Shown one piece after another: positions 39,712-50,500 of a stretch of 64,000 bases of DNA; position 1 is the stretch's first letter, and every line of letters starts with the position of its first letter. The stretch comes from Strigamia acuminata. Lineage: Eukaryota > Arthropoda > Chilopoda > Geophilomorpha > Linotaeniidae. Location of the stretch: positions 34,837,608 through 34,901,607 of the forward strand of contig OX442314.1 in NCBI GenBank assembly GCA_949358305.1, read 5' to 3'. Below the pieces are notes generated by a model. The model had not been told where the DNA came from. It was given only the letters and a program-made list of their open reading frames with translations, and did not search any database. Both the position numbers and the translations under genes were made by a program.

Positions 39712-40568
39712 AGCTCGCGCTGACAAAAAATTCGGAAAATCTGCAAAATGCCCAACCAACAACAACTCTAGCCGTAGAAGTAGTGGGGAACTCGGAAGAT
39801 TTAACAGAAACCCAACCTTTAATAGATGAAAAAGTAATAGAGACTTCACTAATATTAAAAACATTAGTGGAACCAGACAATTTGGCTGAGAATACCCAAA
39901 TGACTCAACCAACATCAAAAGCACCTTTGGGATCACGATTCATCAAAGATAGCCAAACTGGAGAATATGTGCAGTCAGAATTAGCTGAAAAATCACGAAA
40001 AATAATTGGAACTTTGGAAGGTGGAAGAGGGACAATAGTTGTCGATTTCGAAGATGGCGAAGTTGTGGGATTGAAATTTCCAGCTCCAAGAGCGACAGCG
40101 GAGCCAAAACCGGAAGTAGCCGGGTGTTCATCAAAATCGGACAGTTTATACGATAATGAACCACTGAAAAATACAACTATTCCTGTAATACTTACGCCAC
40201 CAGAAGCAATCGGCACGATGCCCAAAAGAGGAGAAATGATCTGTGACATGGAGTGTGGACAACTCGTCGGAATGAGATTCCCACCTTTAGAAATAAAAGA
40301 TTGTCCACCAGTAATACAAGAAGCTTATCGATCAAACAAATTTGACAAATCATATTTTACAGTCAAAGTGACCGAAGCTTTAAAAGATGTAAAATTGGTA
40401 CAAGAAAATGAGGCGACTATTTTTTGGACAAAGGTAAAAAAGACCTATGAAGAAACCCCATCAATAGCGGCTTGGATGACTGATACATCGGTGGAACCAG
40501 TGGATTGGGACCCACTCCTAAAGGAACTAACAACTTTGGAGCCGGAAGGACCAAGAATTAGTCTTTAA
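39681..40568 (+). pseudogene. pol: Gypsy element 2 Pol, N-terminal linker portion (ends at a frame change)
   Basis: It is open in the -1 frame from the slippery site. No catalytic domain is present; the product is acidic, with two related segments (FEDGEVVGLKFPAP near 40050 and ECGQLVGMRFPPLE near 40255), a repeated motif of unknown role. It ends SIAAWMTDTSVEPVDW ... EPEGPRISL then TAA at 40566-40568. The homologous fragment at 22620-23232 reads straight through this point, so the frame change between 40528 and 40568 is a lesion here and not a feature of the family. Confidence 0.8.
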
Positions 40569-40602
40569 CATTTTACTCCCTGAAGAAGATGTTTTAGAAG
40601 GA

Positions 40603-43600
40603 ATGACGACAATTGACATCAAAACAGAACAAGGTTCGATCGCCGCGATGTTGGATTCTGGCGCCAACCGCAGTTGCATTTCTTGGCCATTAATTCAAGC
40701 AATGGGGTTAGAAAAACAAGTATGGCCCCTCAAAGCCAACATGACTGTAAATACAGCGGACAAAAAGGTCCAACCTATGGGGACAATAAGAATGATGATT
40801 AGATGGACTCACGGGATGATGCAGCAATATTTTCTAGTGCTACCCCACGACATGAAGTTCATGTTAATCGGCAACGACGCAATGAAGAGAATGAAAATAC
40901 AACCCAACCCACTTAACGGAAAGTGGAACTTCATTACGACAATCGATGTGCCACAACCTTATATGCCACAGTATCTCCTCGATAAATATGAACAAAAGAA
41001 GGAAGAACCCGAATCGTCTTTGAAGACATTTAGAAAAGAAAGTAGCTTTTGTGCATTCGAGGCAAGATTGAAGGTTGGAAATGGAGTCCATGATATGATT
41101 GAAGAAGCTAAACTGCAATTAACAGAGGCAGCACAATTGGAGCATGTGTTGAGAAAATATGAGAAGATACTCAGCAAGAATCCGGGGAAAACACATGTAC
41201 TCCAACACACGATTGAATTAGATACGGATAAACCGATCCGCGTTCCATTTAAATCATGGAACCCACAGAAGCGCAAAATTTTAAGGACCCTCTGCCAGGA
41301 GATGATCGACAAAGGCTATGTGTCGGAAGCTGAAGGGGATTACGCAACGCGAATCGTACTGGTAATGAGACCAGGTTCGGAGCCACGCCTCTGTATCGAC
41401 TACAGGGCGTTAAATGAACATACCCTTTATGACCCACCACAAATGCCGACCATTACGGAAATCTTAAGAGAGCTCGGTGAATTCCAGTGGGTGTCGACCA
41501 TCGACTTAACAAAAGGATATTGGCAGATAGATTTGAGACCGGAAGATCGTCCGAAAACAGCCTTCTGGAGCCCAATGGGCAGGTTGATGTTTAACGTCAT
41601 GCCCTTCGGGCTGGTCAACGTGCCAACAACGTTTCAACGATTGATTGAAAAGGTATTAGGCGAAGCATTCCGGAAATATGCTTGGGCCTACCTGGACGAT
41701 ATAGTGATCGTATCAAAGACCTATGCTGAACATATGAAGCACTTGGACTCAGTATTGGGAAAACTACAACAAGCAGGACTTCATGTAAACCCGTCCAAAT
41801 CGAAGTTCTGTAGAAAAAAACTAAAATTCTTAGGATATAAACTAGGAATTAACGGGTTGAGTGTGGATCCAGCTAAGGTTGCTGCAATAACAGAATTTCC
41901 GGCGCCAACAAATTTGACCGAACTCCAGCGATTCCTTGGCATGGTCAACTTTTTCCACCGCCTTCTGAAAGATTTGGCAACTGTAGCGGCACCATTACGC
42001 CCACTTTTGAAGAAAGGAATAGAGTTCCTATGGGAAAATGAGCACCAAGTTGCATTTGATAAAATCAAAAAATTGCTGACCGATGCAAAGACAATGCATC
42101 TACCAAATTTAGATCAACCTTTCATCGTAAGAACAGATGCAAGCAAAAAGGGTTTGGGCGCCGCTTTAATGCAAATGAAGGAAATTGACGGGCAAATGAT
42201 AGAATCACCATGTGTTTATATCAGCCGATGTCTGCAACAGGCAGAACTCAATTATAGCGCCACCGACCTCGAGTGTTTAGCCGTCATATGGGCACTACGG
42301 AAATTTAGGCCGTATCTCGAGTTCACTAGCTTCATTGTTCAAACTGACCATGAGGCGTTGAAATGGTTGATGAGACTGGAAGAGCCAGCAGGCCGTCTTG
42401 CCCGTTGGCAGATGGAATTAATGTCGTACAATTTTCAAATTCAATACTTGAAAGGGACAACCAACACGTTGGCCGACGCATTGTCCAGGGCACCAATTCA
42501 GATAATTTGCGACGCTGAGGACACAGGAGAAGCCGACGGCGATCTGAGATATTGTCCAACCGAACCACGTAAATGGGTAGTAGGAAATTGGAACCAATTG
42601 CCACGACCATTGACCGAAGACGAAGAAGTTGCATCGTATTGGTGTCAAGTGTATAGTGCGCCTAGTGAAGGGATGGAAACAAGTCCAAAAGAAAAGAAAG
42701 AATGGCAGTACATGCCAACTTCAGAAAACGAAATGGTCACCGCATTTATTGCGAAAGTGACGGAACAGGCAAATTGTACGCCGCCGACACGAGAAAAGCT
42801 CGTCGATCACCAGATCAAAGACCGCCACTGTCAGGCCATGCGGCATTATCTTGAGACTGAGCAATTTCCCACATATGTGAAAACTCCGTTGCATAGGAAA
42901 AAATATCGCATCTTAGCAACAAAACACATTGTAGAGGAAAACCTTTTACTCAAATATCACCCAACAATGTCGGATGATTTGGCAGAGGATTCGCGAGCGC
43001 TTAAAATTGTAGTGCCGAGATCATTAAGATTTAGAGTCTTGTGGCAAATGCACGGACATCCTTTGGCAAGCCACTGTGGAATAGCACGAACACTTTATCG
43101 TATGCGACAAGTATATACGTGGGACGGGATGAAACGAGATACAGCTCGATTTATTAAACATTGTTCTCGCTGCCAAGCGTGTAAACCCAGAACAAAAACA
43201 CGAGTGGAACCAGCTCAAATCGGCCCGTACGCGCCATTTGAATGTTTGAGTATCGATTTAGTAGGACCGTTAACTAGAACGGAAACGGGAAATAACTATA
43301 TCTTGGTGATTCTGGATATAGCCACTCGATGGCCAGAACTTTATCCACTGGCAGACCCGGTGGCACAAGATATAGCTGACTGTTTGTATGACACGTGCAT
43401 GGGCTGGGGATTTCCGCTCCGGATTATATCAGATAACGGACCGCAATTTAAAGCACGACTTTATCATGAATTTTGTAAAAAGTTCAAAATTGTGCCGCGA
43501 TTTACATCACCGTATCATCCCCAAGCCAACACAGTTGAAAGGACCAACAGAGATTTGAAATACATTCTTTCAATTTACACATCGATTCACAAACGCTGGG

Positions 43601-44730
43601 ATGAATATCTAAGAGAGATAGCGTTTAGTATACGCACAACGGCAACAACAGGCCGAGATTACTCGCCAGCATACTTGAATTGTTGCAGAGAATTTAGGAT
43701 ACCGTGGGATCCTCGAATTTTGGATGGAATTTTGAGAATTGACCCAAATAAGCCGCACATTTACATCCAACGATTGGAGAAGGTCATTCGCGACACGTAC
43801 CATCATATGATGGCACACATCATGGACCTTCGTGAGCGTGTGGACAACCATAAATTAGATGGAAAATTTCAAGATTTTCGAACAAATGACCTCGTATGGA
43901 AGGAAGATCATATTTTGTCAAAAGCGTCACAAGGAATTTCAGCGAAATTGTCCGACAAACGAAGTGGGCCGTACGTTATTATTAAAGTCCACCAGGGCGG
44001 AGCTGTCAAATTAAGACGACTTAAAGATAACAAGATCTTTCGTTCCATTCATATGTCCGAGTTATCGCCGTATTTCCCGGAATTTAATCAAGAAATTTGG
44101 GAAAAGGGCCAGACACAGAGTAATCCGGAAGGAAAAATTATTAACACTTTGTTCGACGAGCCATCAACATCAGAAATGCAAGAAACTGCAAATATAGAAA
44201 ATTCGCAAAACGTGCAGAATGAACAAATTGGAGACAGTAATTCAATAGAATCTCAAACTTTGCGTCAAGTGCAAAATTTAGACGATTCACAGAATCAAGG
44301 AAATTCAGAAGAATCACAAATTTTGGATCAAACACAAAATTTGCAAGATTCGCAAATTTCGCAAGAGCAACAGGAATTACAAACAACACCAAGTTCATCA
44401 GACACGGAAAATAATGAGAAAATAGAATCTGCAATTCCAAGCAATCAGCAAGCCGAACAAAGTGAAGAAATAAATAAAGATTTAAGCGCAACTTTGCAGA
44501 AAAAATCACAAGAAAATGCGCCACATTTTCCAAGAAATTTAGTTTTGGAAACAGACGAACAAATTGCGTCGTTTCCTAAAAAGGGGGGAGAAGTGGTGAA
44601 AAAAGTGAAAGCAAAGCAAAGATATCAAGATCTGCGCGAAAATCAATCAGAAAAAATTAAAAAGAAGGCTGTCTTGAAGAAATATTCACTTCGAGACAGA
44701 GGGAGGATTAAGCCTCCAGACTACCTCTAA
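40603..44730 (+). CDS. pol: Gypsy element 2 Pol: protease, RT, RNase H, integrase
   Basis: The frame is open from 40528. Protease LDSGANRSCIS (about 40654), RT DLTKGYWQ and AYLDDIVIVS (about 41690), RNase H RTDASKKGLGAAL and QTDHEALKWL, integrase HHCC (HGHPLASHCG ... CSRCQACK), the core SIDLVGP, SDNGPQF and NTVERTNRDLK, then GPY/F (SGPYVIIK). The tail is a ~200-residue Gln/Asn/Ser/Glu-rich stretch with short SQ/NLQDSQ repeats and then a basic end. All catalytic motifs are intact, but the protein depends on the disrupted linker upstream, so this copy probably cannot make a normal Gag-Pol. Confidence 0.95.
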   Translation: MTTIDIKTEQGSIAAMLDSGANRSCISWPLIQAMGLEKQVWPLKANMTVNTADKKVQPMGTIRMMIRWTHGMMQQYFLVLPHDMKFMLIGNDAMKRMKIQPNPLNGKWNFITTIDVPQPYMPQYLLDKYEQKKEEPESSLKTFRKESSFCAFEARLKVGNGVHDMIEEAKLQLTEAAQLEHVLRKYEKILSKNPGKTHVLQHTIELDTDKPIRVPFKSWNPQKRKILRTLCQEMIDKGYVSEAEGDYATRIVLVMRPGSEPRLCIDYRALNEHTLYDPPQMPTITEILRELGEFQWVSTIDLTKGYWQIDLRPEDRPKTAFWSPMGRLMFNVMPFGLVNVPTTFQRLIEKVLGEAFRKYAWAYLDDIVIVSKTYAEHMKHLDSVLGKLQQAGLHVNPSKSKFCRKKLKFLGYKLGINGLSVDPAKVAAITEFPAPTNLTELQRFLGMVNFFHRLLKDLATVAAPLRPLLKKGIEFLWENEHQVAFDKIKKLLTDAKTMHLPNLDQPFIVRTDASKKGLGAALMQMKEIDGQMIESPCVYISRCLQQAELNYSATDLECLAVIWALRKFRPYLEFTSFIVQTDHEALKWLMRLEEPAGRLARWQMELMSYNFQIQYLKGTTNTLADALSRAPIQIICDAEDTGEADGDLRYCPTEPRKWVVGNWNQLPRPLTEDEEVASYWCQVYSAPSEGMETSPKEKKEWQYMPTSENEMVTAFIAKVTEQANCTPPTREKLVDHQIKDRHCQAMRHYLETEQFPTYVKTPLHRKKYRILATKHIVEENLLLKYHPTMSDDLAEDSRALKIVVPRSLRFRVLWQMHGHPLASHCGIARTLYRMRQVYTWDGMKRDTARFIKHCSRCQACKPRTKTRVEPAQIGPYAPFECLSIDLVGPLTRTETGNNYILVILDIATRWPELYPLADPVAQDIADCLYDTCMGWGFPLRIISDNGPQFKARLYHEFCKKFKIVPRFTSPYHPQANTVERTNRDLKYILSIYTSIHKRWDEYLREIAFSIRTTATTGRDYSPAYLNCCREFRIPWDPRILDGILRIDPNKPHIYIQRLEKVIRDTYHHMMAHIMDLRERVDNHKLDGKFQDFRTNDLVWKEDHILSKASQGISAKLSDKRSGPYVIIKVHQGGAVKLRRLKDNKIFRSIHMSELSPYFPEFNQEIWEKGQTQSNPEGKIINTLFDEPSTSEMQETANIENSQNVQNEQIGDSNSIESQTLRQVQNLDDSQNQGNSEESQILDQTQNLQDSQISQEQQELQTTPSSSDTENNEKIESAIPSNQQAEQSEEINKDLSATLQKKSQENAPHFPRNLVLETDEQIASFPKKGGEVVKKVKAKQRYQDLRENQSEKIKKKAVLKKYSLRDRGRIKPPDYL

Positions 44731-45421
44731 AAATAGAAGGTAGCGACGTCACTCGGGAGTCCGGAAGTGGACGACGTCGCAGCTCGATTGTGATTGGTCG
44801 AACGAACCACATGTTGATTCAACGTGGTGCAAAAATCACATGTGCGGAGATTTCTTCAAAACAACAACAAAACTTCGAAGAGATTTAAATTAATCATCAA
44901 GCGATCGAGTAACAGGATTTACGAGGAAGTCCGGACGGAATAATCGATAACACAAAAATCGACAATGGATCAAGATTTTCGACCACCACCAAAGCCAAAG
45001 AGAGCAGTGCATGAAGAGGTAGTAGAAAATCGAATTAAGTCGAGAAAACTAAGGATAAGAGATCCAAAATAATAGTTATAAATATTCATAAATTGTGTGT
45101 GTCATAAAAAGTAAAATTTATCGGCAATCGTAAGGAGTAGAACGAAATAAGTCGTAAACACGGAGATGCGATCACAAAACCGATAAAAATTCGAGATAAA
45201 GGAAAAATAGCGCAAAGAAGGTGAAAAACTAAGTAAAAATAATTAATTTTATGTGAAAAAAATTAGTAAATAATGACAAAAACTTGAGAAATAAAAATAC
45301 GTCGCGATATACGGAAAAGCGCCATCTGGCGAGAATTTTGTGAAACGCAAAATTAAGAAAATGACACACGCAATTGAGAATAATTTGTTAAAAGATAAAA
45401 TTAACGAAATTTAATTTATAG
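44731..45421 (+). other. Pol-ORF3 interval of element 2: leader exon and intron
   Basis: A-rich and without long frames. It contains a short ORF from ATG 44965 (MDQDFRPPPKPKRAVHEE) ending GAAGAG|GTAGTA at 45018, then an AT-rich stretch to an acceptor tttaatttatag at 45421. I read this as exon 1 and intron of the spliced third ORF. Element 1 has the same arrangement with a 222-bp intron. Confidence 0.55.
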
Positions 45422-48400
45422 ACAAAGAGAGCAATGGAATCATGGGATGCACTACCCAAGAACGCAAGAGTTCCACGAAGCTTCTTTCGGGGAAAGATCC
45501 ATCGCAAGATAAAAAGAATATTTGAGCGGAGAGGTTACAAGCCAGGCAATGTCAGAAGATTTATCTCGCTAGCCATGCAACGACGCTGGGGAACTTTGAA
45601 ACGATTGTTTAAAGGTTTTAAGACCTGTTTCCACGAGCTGCTAAGGTTAATCTCCATATTAATAGACACACCGGGTCCGATATGGAACGAGATCATCGGC
45701 GAGGACTTCCCCATGACACCGGAGGAGGCCGAAGATTACGTTACTTTTTGCAATCCAGCAACAAATCGCCACCTATTCGCCCGGCAGGTGATGGACAAAT
45801 TAAAAGATGGAATGATGGACGTTGATGCGTGATGATTTTGGTCCATTAGTATACGTGAAAAGGCAACGACTAGAGAGAGAGACTGGACCAGGAAGCCCAA
45901 GCTGGGCAACAACACAGTCCCGAACAGCAGCAAAGCCCAGAGCGCCAAAGAAAAACGCTGCCACGACACCCGCAAAACACGACGCGACGAGAAAAAACGC
46001 CGCCAAAGACGAAATCGGAATTAAGTCCGAGACGGCCACGAAGCGTGGTGCGACGCAGAGAGACTCCACCCAAATCACCTGAGCAATCCACGGAATTTAC
46101 ACGACATCAGGAAAACAGGTCGACGTCAAGAAGGGGCTTGAGACGATCGGAATTAAGTCCGAAACATTACCATTTTCAAAACGAAGAATATGGAGGGTGT
46201 CGATCTAAATATCGTCAGGAGTTCGCACAACGAGGAAGAGAGGCGAGATCTCGAGGAGCTTTGCGTCACGCTAGAACTCAAAGGCCAAAAGAATCAACGC
46301 CTCCTAAAAGAAGTGTTTCATCACGTCATCGCCACGAACGACGTTCACAGAGCAGAGATTTGTCAAGCCGAAAAGAAAACTCGCCAAGTCGTCGAAAGGA
46401 GCGACATGAGAGCCGTTCGACGTCGCGAAAGAAGGAAAGTCGAAGGAGCATGTCAAGAGATCGACGTGTGGTGCGATATGGAGGTCGTTCCTCTTCCAGA
46501 AAAAGGGAACAACGAAGTTCGGAATTAAGTCCGGGAAAGGATCGAAGACATTCAAGTCAGGGTTCGACAACCAAGCAACGACAGGAAGAGAGCGAGTCGA
46601 AAAAATCGCATAGATATTCAGAAACACGTCCAAGGCGAACAGTAACGCAAGATGAAGATGACGTTTTACAAATTCAAGTAAGGGAGAGTAGCGACTCGTA
46701 TTTCTCCGCATCTGAAAACGAGTACGTGCTAGTGGACGAAGTGCGAGAAATTTCATTGGAACATCATGAGGAAATGCAAATTTCACAAGAAGAACCGGAA
46801 GAGACACAGCTTTCTCAAGAAATAACGTCCACGATCGATCAAGAGAATGAGGAAACGGAAAAAAGTCCGTTGGGGCCAAGAACACCTCAAGTGACTCCAC
46901 CGAGATCACCAGTCATTGGCACCCACACACCGATTACGTGGACGCCACGATCAGTACCTCCAACACCAACCCCGAGAAAATCACCGCCTGAAATTTTCAG
47001 TTTTGTCGAGTTGCCTACCTTAGACGAAGCATTAGCGCAGAAACATGCTCAAATTGCGAAAGGGATTAAGGAAAGGAAGTCGAAACCGAGAATGTTGCGC
47101 CCACGAGGGAAATCTTCGATTATTCGCGGAGGAAGAGACCCGAGGAGACCCACCAAGCCTCAAAAGGAGGCGAGACGAGAAACGGTAAAAAGACCGCAAA
47201 CGGAGGTGGAAACCCACAAAGTCAATGAACTGCAAAAAGCTAGGGACCCACGAAAAGCACAACCAAGAGGACAACAAGGAGTAAATCCGCATATTTTGCC
47301 ATTTACGGAGCCGATACCCGAAGTCAACATCACTTTGCCCGTCCCAAACTTGGCAACAGCACCCTACTCCAACAATCCAGCAATGCAGCCAGAAGAAGGC
47401 TTCGACAAAGATTATCGCCAAATTTGAGAAATGTTCCTTAAATTCCCACTTTGTCACCAAGGATTGCTGAAGGCCAGCTTGGATGAGTATCAAAGCGCAC
47501 AAATCCAAGAGGCCGTTAATGACCTAAGAAGAAGAGCGAGGGAATTCGCACAGCAAGCGGTCGAGTTGCAAACAAGAGAGTGGCTCGAATGGTTCCAACC
47601 ATTGTTGGACGCAGCTTTTTACCGAGTGCTATTTCCAGGGGTCCTTCCGACAGTTGAAACATCGTTTATTGCCACCACTTTTCTGTGGACAGCGACATTG
47701 GGCATCCCTGTCGAAATGATAGGGAATTGGGTATCTATCTTGAGAGATCCACCGGCGGTGCGAGCACAGTTATTAAAAGATGTCCTGAGGAATGGGGAAA
47801 CTCCGGACCAATGTGCAATGAGGTTAAGGGCCGAGTGGGTACAGCATTACCAAAATGTGATGGCGCAGCAGAAATTCCGAAATTTTGTGGAACAAAAACA
47901 AGCAGAATGGGCGCCAGAAGACCCACCTATCCCAATACTTGAAGAGACACCGACAATTTTAATGGCCGCTACACCAATGATGATGGCGAGCGCAAGTTCA
48001 TCCCGAGCTCAGCCAGCTGCAACCTACACGCCGATGGCACACCAATTGGCCATGAATAGGGCAGCAAGGAATTCCGAATCCGAGGCGTGTGGCAGTGAAG
48101 TAGAACGGATTAGACGAGAAGGAAATGAGTCCTCAGCCAAAGAATCGGACGTCTCAAGAAAAGGGTTGGCCAGCACCAACAAGACGCCCAAACCTGGTGC
48201 GAAGCGAAGTAAGAATCAAGATTTTGGGAAGATTCGCCACCTGTACCCGAAATTACGATTGTCCGAGGCCACGAGGACGATGCTAATTTATAGTAATACG
48301 TTAAGCCACGACGCACTCAAGTGGCTTGAAAACGCGGTCCGAGAACCGAAAAGGGTAGCCCAGCACAGAAGAGTAATTGCTGTGAGAAAGCCACCAACGG

Positions 48401-48582
48401 GCACACGTGAAAAATATGACATGGATTACACGAGAGTGTTCCCAACGACCACAGACATCACCGAAGTTTGGCTGCACGTCAACAATGGGGCAGCGTCGGG
48501 CCCAACGCGAGGAATGCCGCGATTCTCGGTATCCGAAAATGAGGTGCCGGTCCTGGACCCCACAGCCCGATACGAAGATTAA
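44965..48582 (+). pseudogene. Third ORF (env position) of Gypsy element 2, spliced, RS-rich, disrupted
   Basis: Exon 1 44965-45018; exon 2 from 45422 in phase. Block 1 (45422-45832) has AMQRRWGTLKRLFKG, TPGPIWNEIIGEDFPMTPEE and NPATNRHLFARQ, then a stop. The reading passes through frame 45822-46082, then 46045-47427, a strongly Arg/Ser-rich region (RKERHESRSTSRKKESRRS, RRSMSRDRRVVRYGGRSSSR) and an acidic linker. After TGA at 47425-47427 the same frame continues 47431-48582 with block 2 (DEYQSAQIQEAVNDLRRRA, PAVRAQLLKDV) and block 3 (LYPKLRLSEATRTML, WLENAV, QHRRVIAVRKPP, GAASGPTRG). All blocks are shared with the copies at 4.8-7.7 kb and 27.1-28.7 kb. Function is unknown; no signal peptide or membrane anchor is evident. 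Confidence 0.82.
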
Positions 48583-48611
48583 GAAGTAGAAGGAAGAATC
48601 GGGGATCCTTC

Positions 48612-48627
48612 CTAAAAAGGAGGGAGG
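48612..48627 (+). other. Polypurine tract of Gypsy element 2
   Basis: The tract aaaaaggagggagg lies directly before the 3' LTR start TGTAGTGACC. It corresponds to the tracts at 7746-7761 and about 28695-28709. Confidence 0.8.
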
Positions 48628-49580
48628 TGTAGTGACCCTAGTGGTCACTAGTGAAGTAACAGAAAAAGTCTGTGAAATAATATTTTGGTGTATTATATTT
48701 TAGTTGAAGTTTATATTTTTTATGCTTCCTGTCTACAGGCAAGAAAGCAAAGCAGAGTGGGAGGAAATGTGGGTGGTTGCCAGGGTAACCAGCCCACAAG
48801 CCTCCAAACAGGAAATGAGTCCTGAGAGGAGTGAGAACTCCTCAGTATGAACTAAACTTTGCTTGAGAACACAACCACAAAAACCACCTGAAGAAAACCA
48901 GTATTTTTGTGACATTCCATGTGAAGTTTCCATATTCCTGTATCAACCAGTTGTTGATTTGGGAGTTTTCCTACTGCTGAAACCAGTCAGCAGCGGGATT
49001 TTTCGGTCTTGCCGCATAATTCACGTGCGGTGGGATTTTTCCTACATTCTTGAGCCTGCTCATTGTTGGCTTGAGATTTCGCCTTGCCGTGGAGGAAATC
49101 CGGCTAGACGTTGCGAAGAGTCGCAAATACGTCGCTACGACGACGGAGTTGCGAGCCGAGAGGAAGTTTGAAGTTACGGAAAGAGTCCGGTCGATCCAGC
49201 AATTCGACGTGGCGTCGAATTGTACCAGGCAATTTCCAAAGAGGAGTTTTGAGTGTCGGAATAAGTCCGTTTTTACCGAGAGTTGAGAGCCGTAAGTGAA
49301 GATCCAGAGAAACGCGACAATTACGAGTCGAAATCGTCGCCAGAACGTCGAGAACGTCAAATCAACGTTTTCGCCGTGAATTAGAAGCCATTTCGTTATT
49401 TTATTCCTAATTTCCTTTAAACCTTATTTTATCAGTGTAATTTTGTGTTATTCTAAGTCAGAATAAATAATTTGTGAGTTTTAATAGAAGTAGTAATAAT
49501 TTTGGATAAGTCTTGTCAAAGCATCAGTGAGTGTTGGAATTATTCTTTATTAATTTGAGGAGCAATTCAGGCTCATTACA
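48628..49580 (+). repeat. 3' LTR of Gypsy element 2 (953 bp)
   Basis: Near-identical to 34683-35634 with about three differences by eye, including one extra G in agagtgggagg. It is followed by AGCT, the target duplication. Confidence 0.97.
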
Positions 49581-49584
49581 AGCT

Positions 49585-50500
49585 TAAAACATTGCTTCCA
49601 GTTTTAAAAACATTTTATTATTAAATATTAGTCATTTCACATCATTTTAAACATAAAATATAAACAAACTAAATAAAACAACAACAAAACTACTTTTCCT
49701 AGAGAAAGTAAACAGGTAACAGTTATGAGTAAACAGGCTCGGACCAATAGGAACTGGTCCCCTTCTTATGGTGAGTTAGAGTATACACAGCTACTTGTTG
49801 CTCTTTTAAACTATCCCATTATGAATATCCCATTATATTATAGTATATCCCATTATGAGGTGAAGGCTATCTCACAACTGATAAATCTCTCATTTATCAA
49901 ACCGGAACAAATGCTTTAATTAAGTATGGGAATTATTGCATCCTTGTCAAATCTGATACTACTGTACAGTTGTTATTTTTCCTAAATAGCATACTTTAGA
50001 GGTTTGTTTTCTGTCTATCTCTTTAATTGTAGATTAGAGGTTTGTTTTGCTCTTATTTCACATGAGAAGCTAGTTAATGTTTCTTCTCAGCCAAGCTGTA
50101 GGTCCAAGTTCTTTTAGCCTTATTTGAACTTCCTTTTGGTCTGGTTGGCCCCACATTGCGAGTGGTGGTCACTCTCCACTCCCTCTGCATTTCTCTCTCA
50201 AAAAATGCGCCCGATTTGCACCCGACTTGTGCAAAATTTTCTGCGAGTTCTTGCCCTCAGCAAGAAGCTCTTGCGTCCCCTCACTTCTAACTTTTAGTAT
50301 TAAACTCGTGCATGTTTCTCTTGCGTTGAAGTCTGGCATGCAACTTCTTTTCTAGTTTGTTCTCTTTAAGGGTGCCATGGAGCTGTCCATAAGCACGCAC
50401 CTTTAGCCTAGGGTTTCCCTTAATGTTTATGCCGTTGGCACACATTGCTTGACCATGTATTGGCGGTCTCACTGACCCCATAGGTAGGGACAATCCACCT
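49585..50500. other. Right half of the interrupted MITE and AT-rich flank
   Basis: To 49771 this is the remainder of the MITE. Then ctatcccattatgaatatcc-type short direct and inverted repeats (49815-49915) and AT-rich sequence follow. I see no gene. Confidence 0.5.

Larger units (their letters stand above)
34683..49580 (+). mobile_element. Gypsy LTR retrotransposon, element 2 (complete, 14.9 kb)
   Basis: LTR 34683-35634, PBS, gag, frameshift site, pol, spliced third ORF, polypurine tract, LTR 48628-49580. Target duplication AGCT at 34679-34682 and 49581-49584. At 14.9 kb it is about twice the usual length of a Gypsy element; the excess lies in Gag and in ORF3. The LTRs differ at about three positions (one inserted G near 48760, a G/A near 49319, a T/C near 49563), so the insertion is recent. 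Even so, gag has one in-frame stop, pol one frame change, and ORF3 two frame changes and one stop. Confidence 0.97.
34477..49771. mobile_element. MITE interrupted by Gypsy element 2 (~60-bp inverted repeats)
   Basis: The left arm 34480-34540 (ctctaactgaccataaaaag, gaccagttcctattggtc, gcctgtttactc) and right arm about 49729-49771 are inverted copies differing at a few positions. Gypsy element 2 with its own AGCT duplications sits between them. Without it the MITE is about 400 bp. It directly abuts the 832-bp Tc1-like element on the left. Confidence 0.72.

Noticed and set aside
40528-40568. Programmed +1 frameshift in element 2 pol
   Set aside because: The related fragment at 22.6-23.2 kb reads through the same place in one frame, so a mutation or assembly indel is more likely.
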